From assembly GCF_033042135.1 (NCBI RefSeq), contig NZ_WBXM01000014.1, positions 1 to 64,000 on the forward strand: a DNA stretch of 64,000 nucleotides. Direction: 5' to 3'. Origin of the DNA: Haloechinothrix sp033042135 (GTDB taxonomy: Bacteria; Actinomycetota; Actinomycetes; Mycobacteriales; Pseudonocardiaceae). The notes below the pieces were generated by a model. It was not told where the DNA came from and did not search any database. It saw only the letters and a program-made list of their open reading frames with translations. The position numbers and the translations under genes were made by a program. Below, one piece after another: positions 16,403 through 25,611 of this stretch (position 1 is the first letter of the stretch; each line of letters starts with the position of its first letter).

Positions 16403-17731
16403 TTACCGCTTGTCCACCGACACGTAGTCGCGCATCGGTGCCCCGGTGTAAATCTGCCGGGGGCGGCCGATCTTGCGTGCCGGGTCGATCATCATCTCCC
16501 GCCAGTGCGCGATCCAGCCGGGCAACCGACCGAGCGCGAACAGCACGGTGAAGTACTCGGTGGGAAAGCCGAGCGCCCGGTAAATCAGGCCGGTGTAGAA
16601 GTCGACATTGGGGTAGAGGTTGCGCTCGATGAAGTAGTCGTCGGAGAGCGCGGTCTCTTCCAGCTTCTTCGCGATGTCCAGCAGCTCGTCGTTCTTGCCC
16701 AGCTTGCTGAGGATCTCGTCGGCGGTCCGCTTGATGATCTTGGCGCGCGGGTCGTAGTTCTTGTAGACACGGTGGCCGAAGCCCATCAGCCGCACGCCGG
16801 CTTCCTTGTTCTTGACCCGTTCCACGAACTTGCCGACGTCACCGCCGGAGGCTCTGATCCCCGAGAGCATGTCGAGCACAGCGGCGTTCGCGCCGCCGTG
16901 CAATGGCCCGAACAGGGCGTTGATTCCGGCCGAGATGCTGGCGAAGAGGTTCGCCTCCGAGGAACCGACAAGCCGGACCGTCGAGGTGGAACAGTTCTGC
17001 TCGTGATCGGCGTGCAGGATGAACAGCTGGTCCAGCGCGCGGGCGATGTCCGGATCCACCTCGTAGGGTTCCGCGGGCAGTCCGAACGTCATCCGCAGGT
17101 AGTTCTCCACCAGCCCCAGCGAGTTGTCCGGGTACAGGAACGGCTGGCCGATGGACTTCTTGTAGGCGTAGGCCGCGATCGTCGGCACCTTGGCCAGCAG
17201 ACGGATCGTGGACAGTTCCACGCTGGTCTGGTCGAAGGGGTTCAGCGAGTCCTGGTAGAAGGTGGACAGCGCCGACACCGCACTGGAGAGCACGGGCATG
17301 GGGTGGGCATCGCGCGGGAACCCATCGAAGAACCGCTTGAGGTCCTCGTGCAGCAGCGTGTGCCGCTGGATCCGCTCGACGAACGCCGTGAGCTGGTCCC
17401 GCGACGGCAGCTCGCCGTAGATCAGCAGGTAGCTGACCTCGAGGAAGCTCGACTGCTCAGCCAGCTGCTCGATCGGGTAGCCACGATAGCGCAGGATACC
17501 CGCGGCGCCATCGATATAGGTGATCGCTGATGATGTCGAGCCGGTGTTGACGAAGCCGGGATCGTAGGTGATGTACCCGGTTGATGCCAGCAGGTTCCCG
17601 AGCTGGATACCGGGAGCGCCTTCGACCGCGGGTACTACCTGCAGTTCGTGCTCGCCGCTTGGCAAACGGAGCGCGACGGTGTCTCCGGCCTCGTTGCCTG
17701 TGGCACCGGCAGGCGTGGCTGCGTCGGACAT
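16403..17731 (-). CDS. gltA: Citrate synthase (type II, GltA)
   Basis: The protein has 442 residues from ATG 17731 (MSDAATPAGATG). Active-site segments are present: DHEQNCSTSTVRLVGSS, GPLHGGANAAVLDML with the first His, MGFGHRVYKNYDPRA with the second His, and PNVDFYTGLIYRALG with the catalytic Asp. The N-terminal beta domain (residues 20-65) is that of hexameric type II enzymes. It condenses oxaloacetate and acetyl-CoA in the TCA cycle. A second, shorter citrate synthase is encoded at 32809, so this one is probably the main housekeeping form. Confidence 0.95.
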   Translation of the reverse strand: MSDAATPAGATGNEAGDTVALRLPSGEHELQVVPAVEGAPGIQLGNLLASTGYITYDPGFVNTGSTSSAITYIDGAAGILRYRGYPIEQLAEQSSFLEVSYLLIYGELPSRDQLTAFVERIQRHTLLHEDLKRFFDGFPRDAHPMPVLSSAVSALSTFYQDSLNPFDQTSVELSTIRLLAKVPTIAAYAYKKSIGQPFLYPDNSLGLVENYLRMTFGLPAEPYEVDPDIARALDQLFILHADHEQNCSTSTVRLVGSSEANLFASISAGINALFGPLHGGANAAVLDMLSGIRASGGDVGKFVERVKNKEAGVRLMGFGHRVYKNYDPRAKIIKRTADEILSKLGKNDELLDIAKKLEETALSDDYFIERNLYPNVDFYTGLIYRALGFPTEYFTVLFALGRLPGWIAHWREMMIDPARKIGRPRQIYTGAPMRDYVSVDKR

Positions 17732-17960
17732 GCACGTCCCTCTCAGGTCGTGCGAGACGGTGGTGCCGCCGCGGGGACACCGGCGAGTTGCGCCGGTGGA
17801 TCGTCGGCGGACCCGCACCACGCACCGCCCCGCTGGGGTGTCAGTTCAGCTCTACGCTAGTCGACGGTAGCCCCTTCGCGCAGCACCTCGATTGACCTCC
17901 ATAAACCGGTGGGACGATACTCACAGTTGCGGCCTGCGCCTGTTGCGGAGAGCACAACAC

Positions 17961-18617
17961 TCACGGACGTCGGGGCTGTAAGCCCCCGAGGAGCAACTCG
18001 GCCAGCGCACTGAAGGCCTCCGCGTCGCTGACCCCGGTGCGTTCGCCGATCAAACCGGTCTGGATCCCCTCGATGAGCACGGCGACCATCTCGGCGAGCA
18101 GGTTGGCGTGCACCTCGCGGAACACCCCGGCGGAGACCCCCGCGGCGATGAACGTGCGGATACGACCGGCGGCTGCCCTGCTGTTGCGCTCGTACTCGGA
18201 TCGCGCGGGCTCGAAGGCGGCCACGTCCCGCATAAAGGCGTCCGAGGCCCTGCCGAGCTGCGCTGAGACACCGGCCAGGTAGATCTCGATCATCTCGCGC
18301 GCGTCGGTGAGCTCGGCGATATCGCGCTCGATCACCTCGGTGGCACCCGCGAAGAAGTGCCGCACCACGCGCACGGCCAACTGCTCCTTGCTGGGAGCCA
18401 GCGCGTACAGGGTCGATTTCGAACAGCTCAGCTCGGCGGCGAGGTCGTCGAGAGTGAACTGCAGGAATCCCTTGGCGAGAAACAGCGACTCCAGGTCGCG
18501 CAGCAGCACCTGCTGGCGTCCGGTCATCGGTCGAGGCCACTGTCCCCGAGGCGCCCAGGAGGCGGCGCGCACATCGGAGCCGGTGGGGCTGTCGGGGGTC
18601 TCGGGAAGGTCGGCCAT
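17961..18617 (-). CDS. TetR-family regulator of the adjacent acyl-CoA dehydrogenase
   Basis: The protein has 218 residues from ATG 18617 (MADLPETPDS). The helix-turn-helix reads LESLFLAKGFLQFTLDDLAAELSCSKSTLYALAPSKEQLAVRVV. The C-terminal domain is an all-helical ligand-binding region. It is divergent from the acyl-CoA dehydrogenase, and the space between the two starts has three AGTACT hexamers, likely its operator. An acyl-CoA inducer is the natural guess. Confidence 0.88.
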   Translation of the reverse strand: MADLPETPDSPTGSDVRAASWAPRGQWPRPMTGRQQVLLRDLESLFLAKGFLQFTLDDLAAELSCSKSTLYALAPSKEQLAVRVVRHFFAGATEVIERDIAELTDAREMIEIYLAGVSAQLGRASDAFMRDVAAFEPARSEYERNSRAAAGRIRTFIAAGVSAGVFREVHANLLAEMVAVLIEGIQTGLIGERTGVSDAEAFSALAELLLGGLQPRRP

Positions 18618-18633
18618 GGAACCACGGTAGAAC

Positions 18634-18671
18634 AGTACTACTAATCGCTCTCTAGTACTATCATGAGTACT
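18634..18671. promoter_or_regulatory. Candidate TetR operator: three AGTACT hexamers
   Basis: The palindromic hexamer AGTACT starts at 18634, 18654 and 18666, the second inside TAGTACTA. All lie between the divergent TetR and acyl-CoA dehydrogenase starts. The last two are within TACTAT-like -10 sequences, so binding would block transcription. Confidence 0.55.
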
Positions 18672-18710
18672 ATCCGGCGGCACGTCAGCCGGAACGACGA
18701 GGGAGGCTCC

Positions 18711-19868
18711 ATGCCCGCCGATCGCGTGCTACCCACCACCGAAGCTGCCGATCTGATAGCGCTGGCCAGGGAGATCGCCCGCGAGGAGCTGGCACCCGTC
18801 GCGGGTGAGTACGAGGCGGCCGCGCGGTTTCCGCGCGAGCAGTTCCGGCTGCTCGGCAAGAGCGGCCTGCTCGGACTGCCCTACCCCGAGCGATGGGGTG
18901 GCGGCGACGTGCCCTACGAGGTGTACCTGCAGGTGCTGGAGGAGATCGCCAGCGCCTGGATGTCGGTGGGGGTCGGGCTGTCGGTGCACACCATGTCCTG
19001 CTACGCGCTTGCCCATTACGGCACCGACGAGCAACGCGAACGCTGGCTGCCTGAGATGCTGGGCGGTGAGCTACTCGGCGCGTACGCGCTGTCCGAGCCG
19101 CACGCTGGTTCGGATGCCGCTGCGCTGTCCACCCGCGCGGTTCCGGACGGTAGCGGCGCCGATGCCGCCTATGTCGTCAACGGCACCAAAGCCTGGATCA
19201 CCCATGCGGGCGAGGCGGACTACTACACGACGATGGTGCGCACCGGCGAGGAGCGGTCGAAGGGCATCAGCTGCCTGTTGGTCGACGCCGACACCAAGGG
19301 CCTGTCGATAGCGCCGCCGGAACAGAAGATGGGTATGTCCGCATCGACCACCGCTCAGCTGGTCTTCGACAGCGCCCGGGTCCCCGCCGACCGGCTGCTC
19401 GGCGCCGAGGGCGAGGGCCTGCGGATCGCGCTGGACGCACTGGCATCCGGAAGGCTGGGCATCGCGGCGTGCGCGGTCGGGCTCGCGCAGGCGGCGCTCG
19501 ACGAGGCGGTGACCTACGCCAAGCAGCGCAGCCAGTTCGGCAAGCCGATCATCGAGCACCAGGGGATGGAGTTCCTGCTGGCCGACATGACCGTGGCGGT
19601 GGAGTCCTCCCGTGCGACGTATCTGGACGCCGCCCGCCGCAAGGACGCGGGCAAGCCGTTCGCCACGCAGTCCTCGATCGCCAAACTCGTCGCCACCGAT
19701 GCCGCCATGAAGGTCACCACCGACGCCGTGCAGGTGCTCGGCGGCGCGGGCTACACGAAGGATTTCCCGGTGGAACGTTACATGCGGGAGGCCAAGGTGC
19801 CGCAGATCTTCGAGGGCACCAACCAGGTCCAGCGCATGATCATCGCCAAGGCGCTCCGCGAGGGTTAG
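18711..19868 (+). CDS. Acyl-CoA dehydrogenase
   Basis: The protein has 385 residues. ATG 18711 was chosen because GAGGGAGG precedes it; ATG 18663 is in frame but lies inside the operator. Family marks: YALSEPHAGSDAAAL in the FAD-binding middle domain, GTKAWITHAGEADYYTTMV, RSQFGKPIIEHQGMEFLLADM, and the end VLGGAGYTKDFPVERYMREAK with IFEGTNQVQRMIIAK, where the EGTNQ motif carries the catalytic Glu in short-chain enzymes. It introduces the alpha-beta double bond into acyl-CoA using FAD. Its divergent TetR neighbour probably controls it. Confidence 0.92.
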   Translation: MPADRVLPTTEAADLIALAREIAREELAPVAGEYEAAARFPREQFRLLGKSGLLGLPYPERWGGGDVPYEVYLQVLEEIASAWMSVGVGLSVHTMSCYALAHYGTDEQRERWLPEMLGGELLGAYALSEPHAGSDAAALSTRAVPDGSGADAAYVVNGTKAWITHAGEADYYTTMVRTGEERSKGISCLLVDADTKGLSIAPPEQKMGMSASTTAQLVFDSARVPADRLLGAEGEGLRIALDALASGRLGIAACAVGLAQAALDEAVTYAKQRSQFGKPIIEHQGMEFLLADMTVAVESSRATYLDAARRKDAGKPFATQSSIAKLVATDAAMKVTTDAVQVLGGAGYTKDFPVERYMREAKVPQIFEGTNQVQRMIIAKALREG

Positions 19869-19992
19869 GACGGCACACACCGATACCCAGTTGTGTCCTA
19901 GTGAGACTTCCCCGCACGCCGACACGATGGCAGAGTGTCAGCCGGTCATATCACCCATAAGTGGATAGCGCGCCCCTGCTGAGGTGGTTCCG

Positions 19993-21585
19993 ATGGAAGA
20001 CCAGACCGGCACCGTCATCACCTTCGTCGTCTACTTGGCGATCATGCTCGCGATCGGGGTGTGGGTCTACCGGCACACCAATACCCTGTCCGACTTTGTG
20101 CTGGGTGGGCGGAAGCTCAACAGCCCGACCGCCGCGTTGTCGGCGAATGCCTCGGATATGAGTTCGTGGCTGCTGATGGGTCTGCCGGGCGCGGCCTACG
20201 TGTCCGGGCTGGCCGCAGGCTGGATCGGTGTGGGCCTGGCGGTCGGCCTGTACCTGAGCTGGCTGATTGTGGCGGGCAGGCTGCGCACCTACACCGCCAT
20301 CACCACTGACGTCGGCACCGGCAAACCGGCCGATGCGCTGACCATCTCGGCGTTCTTCGAGCACCGCTTCGAGGACCGCTCCGGGCTGCTGCGTACCGCC
20401 TCGGCGGTGGTCATCATCGTGTTCTACTGCATCTACGTGTCCTCCATGCTGGTGGCGACCGGGGTGCTGTTCGACCAGCTCTTCGGCATCGCCGCCGCGA
20501 CCGCGATGACCATCGGTGTGCTGGCGATCGTGAGCTACACGTTCCTCGGCGGCTTCCTCGCCGTCAGCTACACCGACGTGTTCCAGGGTCTCCTGATGTG
20601 GTTCGCGCTGCTGGTCGTGCCGGTCACCGCGCTGGTCACGCTCGGCGGTCCAGGGTCGACGATCGAGCAGATCAGCGACCAGGCCGCTGGCCTGCTGGGC
20701 GCGGCCACCGAAGTGTCCTTCGCCGACGGCGCCTGGACCCAGGTGGGCACCCTGGGTGCCATCGCCGTCATCTCCAGCCTCGCTTGGGGGTTCGGCTACT
20801 TCGGTCAGCCACACATCCTGGCCCGCTTCATGGGCATCCGCTCGGCCGACGCCGTTCCCCTGGCGCGGCGGATCAGCGTGACCTGGTCGGCAACCGCCAT
20901 GGCGTTCGCGGTCGCCGTGGGGCTGGTGGGCATCGCCTACTACGCCGACTCCCCGCTGACAGGCGACGGCGAACAGGAGACGGTGTTCATCGCGCTAACC
21001 CAGGACCTGCTGCCCGCGTGGCTGGCCGGGATCCTGCTCGCCGCCATCCTCGCGGCCATCATGAGTACCGCGGACTCGCAACTGCTGGTGGCCTCCTCGG
21101 CGCTGACCGAGGACATCTACCGAGCACGGATCGACAAGGCCGCGCCCGCCATGCGTCTGGTGTGGATCGGACGCGGCACCGTCATCGCCGTCGCGGTCGT
21201 GGCCTACCTACTCGCGTTGCAGGGCGGCACCGTCCTGGAACTGGTGGCCAACGCCTGGGCCGGATTCGGCGCCTCCTTCGGACCCGTCATCCTGCTCGCC
21301 CTGTTCTGGCGCCGATTCAACTGGGCGGGCGCGCTGGCTGGCCTCCTCGGCGGCGCGCTGACGGTACTGATCTGGCCGCGCATCGACACCGAAGGCGGCT
21401 GGTTCGACATCGGACTCTACGAGATGGTCCCCGCGGTGATCATATCGTTCGTGCTGGCCTGGCTCGTCAACTTCGCCGGACCCACCCCCTCGGCCACGGT
21501 GCGCGAGGACTTCGCCAAGGCCGCTGCGATGGCCAAGCCGAAACGCCGCCGCACCCCGGCCGAAGCCGAACGCGCCGAGGGCTGA
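19993..21585 (+). CDS. putP: Sodium/proline symporter PutP
   Basis: The protein has 530 residues from ATG 19993 (GTG 19984 is also possible). It has about 13 membrane helices of the sodium:solute symporter family. PutP marks: LGGRKLNSPTAALSANASDMSSWLLMGLPGAAY (sodium and proline site), WIGVGLAVGLYLSWL, SWGFGYFGQPHILARFM-like segment and ILAAIMSTADSQLLVASSALTEDIYR. It imports proline with sodium. The stop codon directly abuts the stop of the opposite amidohydrolase. Confidence 0.92.
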   Translation: MEDQTGTVITFVVYLAIMLAIGVWVYRHTNTLSDFVLGGRKLNSPTAALSANASDMSSWLLMGLPGAAYVSGLAAGWIGVGLAVGLYLSWLIVAGRLRTYTAITTDVGTGKPADALTISAFFEHRFEDRSGLLRTASAVVIIVFYCIYVSSMLVATGVLFDQLFGIAAATAMTIGVLAIVSYTFLGGFLAVSYTDVFQGLLMWFALLVVPVTALVTLGGPGSTIEQISDQAAGLLGAATEVSFADGAWTQVGTLGAIAVISSLAWGFGYFGQPHILARFMGIRSADAVPLARRISVTWSATAMAFAVAVGLVGIAYYADSPLTGDGEQETVFIALTQDLLPAWLAGILLAAILAAIMSTADSQLLVASSALTEDIYRARIDKAAPAMRLVWIGRGTVIAVAVVAYLLALQGGTVLELVANAWAGFGASFGPVILLALFWRRFNWAGALAGLLGGALTVLIWPRIDTEGGWFDIGLYEMVPAVIISFVLAWLVNFAGPTPSATVREDFAKAAAMAKPKRRRTPAEAERAEG

Positions 21586-22812
21586 TCACGTGGTGGCCGG
21601 TCGCTCCCGGTAAAGGCGGTCGGCCACCACACCCTCGCCCCGCTCGGGGTCGAAGCGGTACACATCCCTGCCGCCCACGAACACCCGCATCGCGCGGTTG
21701 TAGATGTCCAGCGGATCGCCGGACCACAGCACCACGTCGGCGTCGATGCCTGGGCGCAGCGAGCCGACACGGTCGTCGAGGCCGAGCATGGCAGCCGGGT
21801 TGGCGGTCAGCGCGCGCAGCGCCGAAGCCGGGTCCAACCCTTCCTTGACCGCCACAATCGCCTGGTACACCAGGAAGTCGATCGGCACTACGGGGTGGTC
21901 CGTGGTGATCGCCAGGCGCACCCCGGCACGGTCGAGAATGCCAGCCGCACGCATCGTGCGGTGCCGCACCTCGACCTTGGCCCGGGCGGTGAACAGCGGT
22001 CCCAGGATCACTTGCACGTCGCGTTCGGCGAGCAGATCGGCGATGCGGTGGCCTTCCGTGCCGTGGTTGACGATCAGCCGGTAGCCGAACTCGTCGGCGA
22101 GACGGATCGCGGTGACGATGTCGTCGGCGCGGTGGGTGTGCTGATCCCACGCCAGTGTGCCGTCCAACACCTTGTTCAACGCCTCGTAGGTGAGGTCGGT
22201 GTCGAAGGGCTTGCCCTCGGCGGCGGCGTGATCGCGCCGTGCGGCGTAGTTGCGGGCCTCGGTGAACGCCTCCCGGATCGTCGCGGCGACGCCGAGCCGG
22301 GTGGCGGGGGTCTTGTCCTTCTCCCCGTATACCCGCTTCGGGTTCTCGCCAAGCGCGCTCTTCACGCTGACCTGTTCGCGGAACACCAGATCCAGCGCGG
22401 TACGACCCCAGGTCTTGACCGCCACGGTTTGCCCGCCGATCGGGTTCGCCGAGCCCGGCTTGATCACCGCGCTGGTCACTCCGCCCGCGAGCGCGTCGTC
22501 GAAACCGATCTCGTGCGGGTCGATGCCGTCAACCGCACGGAACCGCGCGCCGTTCGGGTCGGTCTTCTCGTTGGTGTCGTTGCCGGACCAGCCCTCACCG
22601 TCCTCGTGTACGCCCAGGTGCGCGTGCGCGTCGACGAAGCCAGGCAGCACCCACTGCCCCCGCGCGTCGATCCGCTCGGCACCGTCCGGAATGTGCACAT
22701 CGGTCGCCGTGCCGACCGCAGCGATCGTGCTGCCGTCGATCAACACCGTCCCGCTGTCGATGGGGTCCCCATCCACCGGAACCACGTATCCACCAGTGAT
22801 CGCGATTGTCAT
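21586..22812 (-). CDS. Amidohydrolase, imidazolonepropionase-like
   Basis: The protein has 408 residues from ATG 22812 (MTIAITGGYVVP). The metal-dependent hydrolase fold shows the first motif PGFVDAHAHLGVHED, GTLAWDQHTHRADDIVTAI, LIVNHGTEGHRIADLLA and AITTDHPVVPIDFLV with the barrel-end Asp. The C-terminus reads LRPGIDADVVLWSGDPLDI. The substrate is unknown; related enzymes act on cyclic imides or dipeptides. The stop (TCA on the plus strand, 21586-21588) adjoins the putP TGA, forming a shared TGATCA. A GTTAGC-CAC-GCTAAC palindrome at 22814-22828 overlaps the start region and may be an operator. Confidence 0.85.
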   Translation of the reverse strand: MTIAITGGYVVPVDGDPIDSGTVLIDGSTIAAVGTATDVHIPDGAERIDARGQWVLPGFVDAHAHLGVHEDGEGWSGNDTNEKTDPNGARFRAVDGIDPHEIGFDDALAGGVTSAVIKPGSANPIGGQTVAVKTWGRTALDLVFREQVSVKSALGENPKRVYGEKDKTPATRLGVAATIREAFTEARNYAARRDHAAAEGKPFDTDLTYEALNKVLDGTLAWDQHTHRADDIVTAIRLADEFGYRLIVNHGTEGHRIADLLAERDVQVILGPLFTARAKVEVRHRTMRAAGILDRAGVRLAITTDHPVVPIDFLVYQAIVAVKEGLDPASALRALTANPAAMLGLDDRVGSLRPGIDADVVLWSGDPLDIYNRAMRVFVGGRDVYRFDPERGEGVVADRLYRERPATT

Positions 22813-22941
22813 GGTTAGCCACGCTAACGAAGTCACGGCGGGAGGGGAAGAGGAATTTCGGCTCGTAGCGGCAGGGCACCACTCGCCAGCCAGAATGCGC
22901 AGTCGATGAGCCCTGTCAGGCATGTATGGAATGCTGCCCCC

Positions 22942-24175
22942 ATGAACACCCCACGTGAACATGGTCGGCCGACTGTCGGCGACCGGATCGCCCGGCATCG
23001 GCGACGCCGTGGGTTGTCGCAACGCGCGCTCGCGGAGCTGCTCGGGCGGACCGAGGACTGGCTGAGCAAGGTGGAGAACAACCGCATCCCACTCGATCGG
23101 CTGTCGGTTATTCAGATGGTCGCGAGCGCTCTGGGTGTCACCCTCGGCGACCTGCTGGATGATGTATCGCTGACGGGCCAGTCTCGACAGGCCCGCCCAC
23201 ACGTGTCGCACTCCCATTGAGCCGTCTCGCGCTCGCGTACCGACATACCGGCAGCTCTTCCCTACACCATCGACCGGGCAACCACCGCAGCTGCCGGACG
23301 AGTTGCATGTCCGAGTCTGCGCGGTGTGGGATGCCTACCAGGATGCCCGCTTCGGCTTCGTCACGGCTGCCGTTCCTGGGCTCATCGCGGATCTGGTGCA
23401 CGCGACAGACCAGCACGGAGGCACAAGCGAGGTGCGGTGCCAGCGGCTGCTGGCGATGACCTATCAGGTGTGCACCACGGTTCTCACCAAGCGCGGCGCA
23501 GCGGAGCTGGCATGTGTGACCGCTCGACGCGGTTATGATCTGGCCGAGCAAGCCGAGGAGCGTATTGTGCTCGCATCGTTGAGTCGCTCGGTGAGCCATG
23601 CGCTGCTCGCGGCCGGTCGATGCGACGATGCGCTCGGCGTAATCAGCGACGCCGCTGAGCGGCTCGGCCAACCGGCCAGCTCATCAAGCCCCACGTACGT
23701 CTCGGTGTACGGAACGATGTGTCTCACCGGGTCAATGGCGGCGGCCCGCGCGCGCGACCGCACTTACACGAAAGAGCTGCTCCGAGAAGCACGTGCGGCC
23801 GCCCAGCGCATCGGAACTGACGCAAACCTGCTGTGGACTGCGTTCGGACCGACCAACGTGGCGGTACATGCGGTCTCGACAGCCATGGAGCTGGGCGATG
23901 CCCAGCAGGCACTGGAACTCGGGACGCAGGTCGATGCCAAGGGTCTACCGACCGAGCGACGTGCACGGCACGATATCGAGCTAGCGCGGGCACACAGCGC
24001 GATCGGCGACCGCGATACGGCGGTCCAGCACCTGCTCGCAGCCGAGCATGCCGCACCGGAACAGGTTCGGAGCCACCCGCTGAGTCGACAACTGGCGCGT
24101 ACCTGGGTTCATCGCACCCGTAACCGCCCGGACGAAAGTCTGAACAGTCTGGCGACTCGACTGGGCGTGGGATGA
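22942..24175 (+). pseudogene. XRE-family regulator with TPR-like C-terminus, broken
   Basis: The first part (22942-23220) encodes 92 residues with a clear XRE helix-turn-helix, DRIARHRRRRGLSQRALAELLGRTEDWLSKVENNR. Frame 1 is closed by TGA 23218-23220 but continues with the family-like DIPALPYTIDRATTA. The rest resumes in another frame from about 23285: LPDELHVRVCAVWDAYQDARFGFVTAAVPGLIADL and onward to 24175 with helical repeats. Intact relatives in actinomycetes are single proteins near 400 residues, usually beside a NUDIX gene, as here. So one stop and one frameshift separate the DNA-binding and ligand/TPR halves. The 92-residue HTH part could still be made. Confidence 0.75.
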
Positions 24176-24193
24176 TCCGAATACGCTGAACCG

Positions 24194-24658
24194 ATGCCTG
24201 ACGATCGCCCTCCTGTAGCTACGCCCCGTGTCGCGGCGGGCATTGTCCTCACCGACACGAGCGGTCACGTGCTGATGCTACGGACGGCCTACAAGGACTT
24301 CTGGGACATACCGGGCGGCTACGTCGAGTCAGGTGAATCTCCTCGGTCGGCCGCGGCGCGCGAGGTCCGCGAGGAGCTCGGGTTCGACGTTCGCATCGGC
24401 AGGTTGCTCGCTGTCGATTGGGCCCCATCGGAGTCCGAGGGCGACAAGCTGCTGTTCGTGTTCGAAGGACAGCGACTCGACCCGGATGCCGATTTCACCT
24501 TCGCTGATGGTGAGATCGCGGAAGCCCGCTACGTGTCGGTCGATGAGCTCGCCGACTACACGATCGACCGCCTCGCCCGGCGACTGCGCGCAGTCATGAG
24601 CGATCCGGCAGCGGCCTACTTGGAGAACGGCAGGCCAGTAGAAGCTCCGCCCCAGTAG
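24194..24658 (+). CDS. NUDIX hydrolase
   Basis: The protein has 154 residues. The Nudix box is complete: GYVESGESPRSAAAREVREELGF (positions about 39-61, GX5EX7REUXEEXGU), with magnesium-binding Glu residues present. It hydrolyses a nucleoside diphosphate linked to another group; the substrate is not readable. It starts 18 bp after the broken XRE regulator, and such HTH-NUDIX pairs are frequent in actinomycetes. Confidence 0.88.
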   Translation: MPDDRPPVATPRVAAGIVLTDTSGHVLMLRTAYKDFWDIPGGYVESGESPRSAAAREVREELGFDVRIGRLLAVDWAPSESEGDKLLFVFEGQRLDPDADFTFADGEIAEARYVSVDELADYTIDRLARRLRAVMSDPAAAYLENGRPVEAPPQ

Positions 24659-24992
24659 CACCCGCGACTTCCGTTCGGCTCCTCCGCAGACCTCGGACGG
24701 TTGTACCGAAGTCGTCGCCGGATCCGTGTGTCGACTGGTGGTCGAGTAACCAGCGTTCGCAGAGAGTGGCGGCGCCTCTGAAGCGCTGGGTACCCACCCA
24801 ACGCACGGCCGTGACAGGCAGCGATAGGGCCGCGCGGACACCACATACGTCTAGGCCCACACGCCGCAGCCACAACACGCCACCGACGACCCCGCTCACC
24901 AGGCCCCGGCCATCCGCCTGGCTGGGTACGATCTCCCCCATGCGCGGAGTCGCACGCACCAACCTCCCCGCCAATCTCTCCAGATCACGTAA
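24659..24992. other. Intergenic stretch, nothing recognised
   Basis: 334 bp between the NUDIX gene and a TetR gene. Open frames exist on both strands but none has a family signature or a convincing start. Given the broken regulator beside it, decayed coding DNA is possible. Confidence 0.5.
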
Positions 24993-25550
24993 CTAGATCG
25001 AACGGATCAGCTCGTCGGCTGCCGCGGATACTCGCTCGTGGTCTCCTGTGGCCAGCAGATCCAGCAGGAGCCCGCGGAGTGCGGCGAGTATCAGGGTGGG
25101 GTTGGCGCTCGACCCCTCGAGCGCCGAGATCAGCCGGGGCAGCCATTCCGCGACGCTGGTCGCAGCGAATCCGTGCCACGGTCCATCGGTGGCGTGCAGG
25201 GAGCGCGCGAAACCCTCGAAGAAGAACTTCTCGATGTTGTGATGGGCCGGATCGGCCAGCCACTCCCAGAGCGCGCGCACGGCGGCAGCTGGTTCGGCGT
25301 CCTCCGCGAGCGCCTGGTCGATCACGCGGACCTGCTCGCGGCGGGCGTGACGATGCACCTCCCGCACCAACCCGTCCTTCGAACCGAAGAAGTACAGCAG
25401 CACCCGCGGGCTGGAACCGACGGCGGCCGCGAGCGGGCGCAACGAGACCTCGGACAGCCCGTGCTCTGCTGAGTACCGCAGCAACTCGTCCAGCAGCTCC
25501 GCGCGCCGCGCACCCTCTGGATCACCGCGACGAGCGTCGCCAACGGCCAT
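24993..25550 (-). CDS. TetR-family regulator
   Basis: The protein has 185 residues. The N-terminal helix-turn-helix reads RAELLDELLRYSAEHGLSEVSLRPLAAAVGSSPRVLLYFFGSKDGLVREV. The C-terminal domain is helical with no known ligand. It is divergent from the GNAT gene at 25612. A perfect 18-bp palindrome lies 26 bp before its start, so it most likely represses itself and the GNAT gene. Confidence 0.88.
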   Translation of the reverse strand: MAVGDARRGDPEGARRAELLDELLRYSAEHGLSEVSLRPLAAAVGSSPRVLLYFFGSKDGLVREVHRHARREQVRVIDQALAEDAEPAAAVRALWEWLADPAHHNIEKFFFEGFARSLHATDGPWHGFAATSVAEWLPRLISALEGSSANPTLILAALRGLLLDLLATGDHERVSAAADELIRSI

Positions 25551-25575
25551 GGTGGGTCCTTCCGTGCTAACGTAT

Positions 25576-25593
25576 GTGAAACAAGTGTTTCAC
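25576..25593. promoter_or_regulatory. TetR operator palindrome GTGAAACA-AG-TGTTTCAC
   Basis: Two 8-bp half-sites with a 2-bp centre match perfectly as inverted repeats. The site lies midway in the 61-bp gap between the divergent TetR (start 25550) and GNAT (start 25612) genes, the usual place of a TetR operator. Confidence 0.75.
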
Positions 25594-25611
25594 AACGCGA
25601 GGGAGGGCGCC

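Noticed and set aside
24594..24974. A 126-codon minus-strand frame in the gap after NUDIX
   Set aside because: No recognisable domain, no Shine-Dalgarno site, and its start region overlaps nothing conserved.
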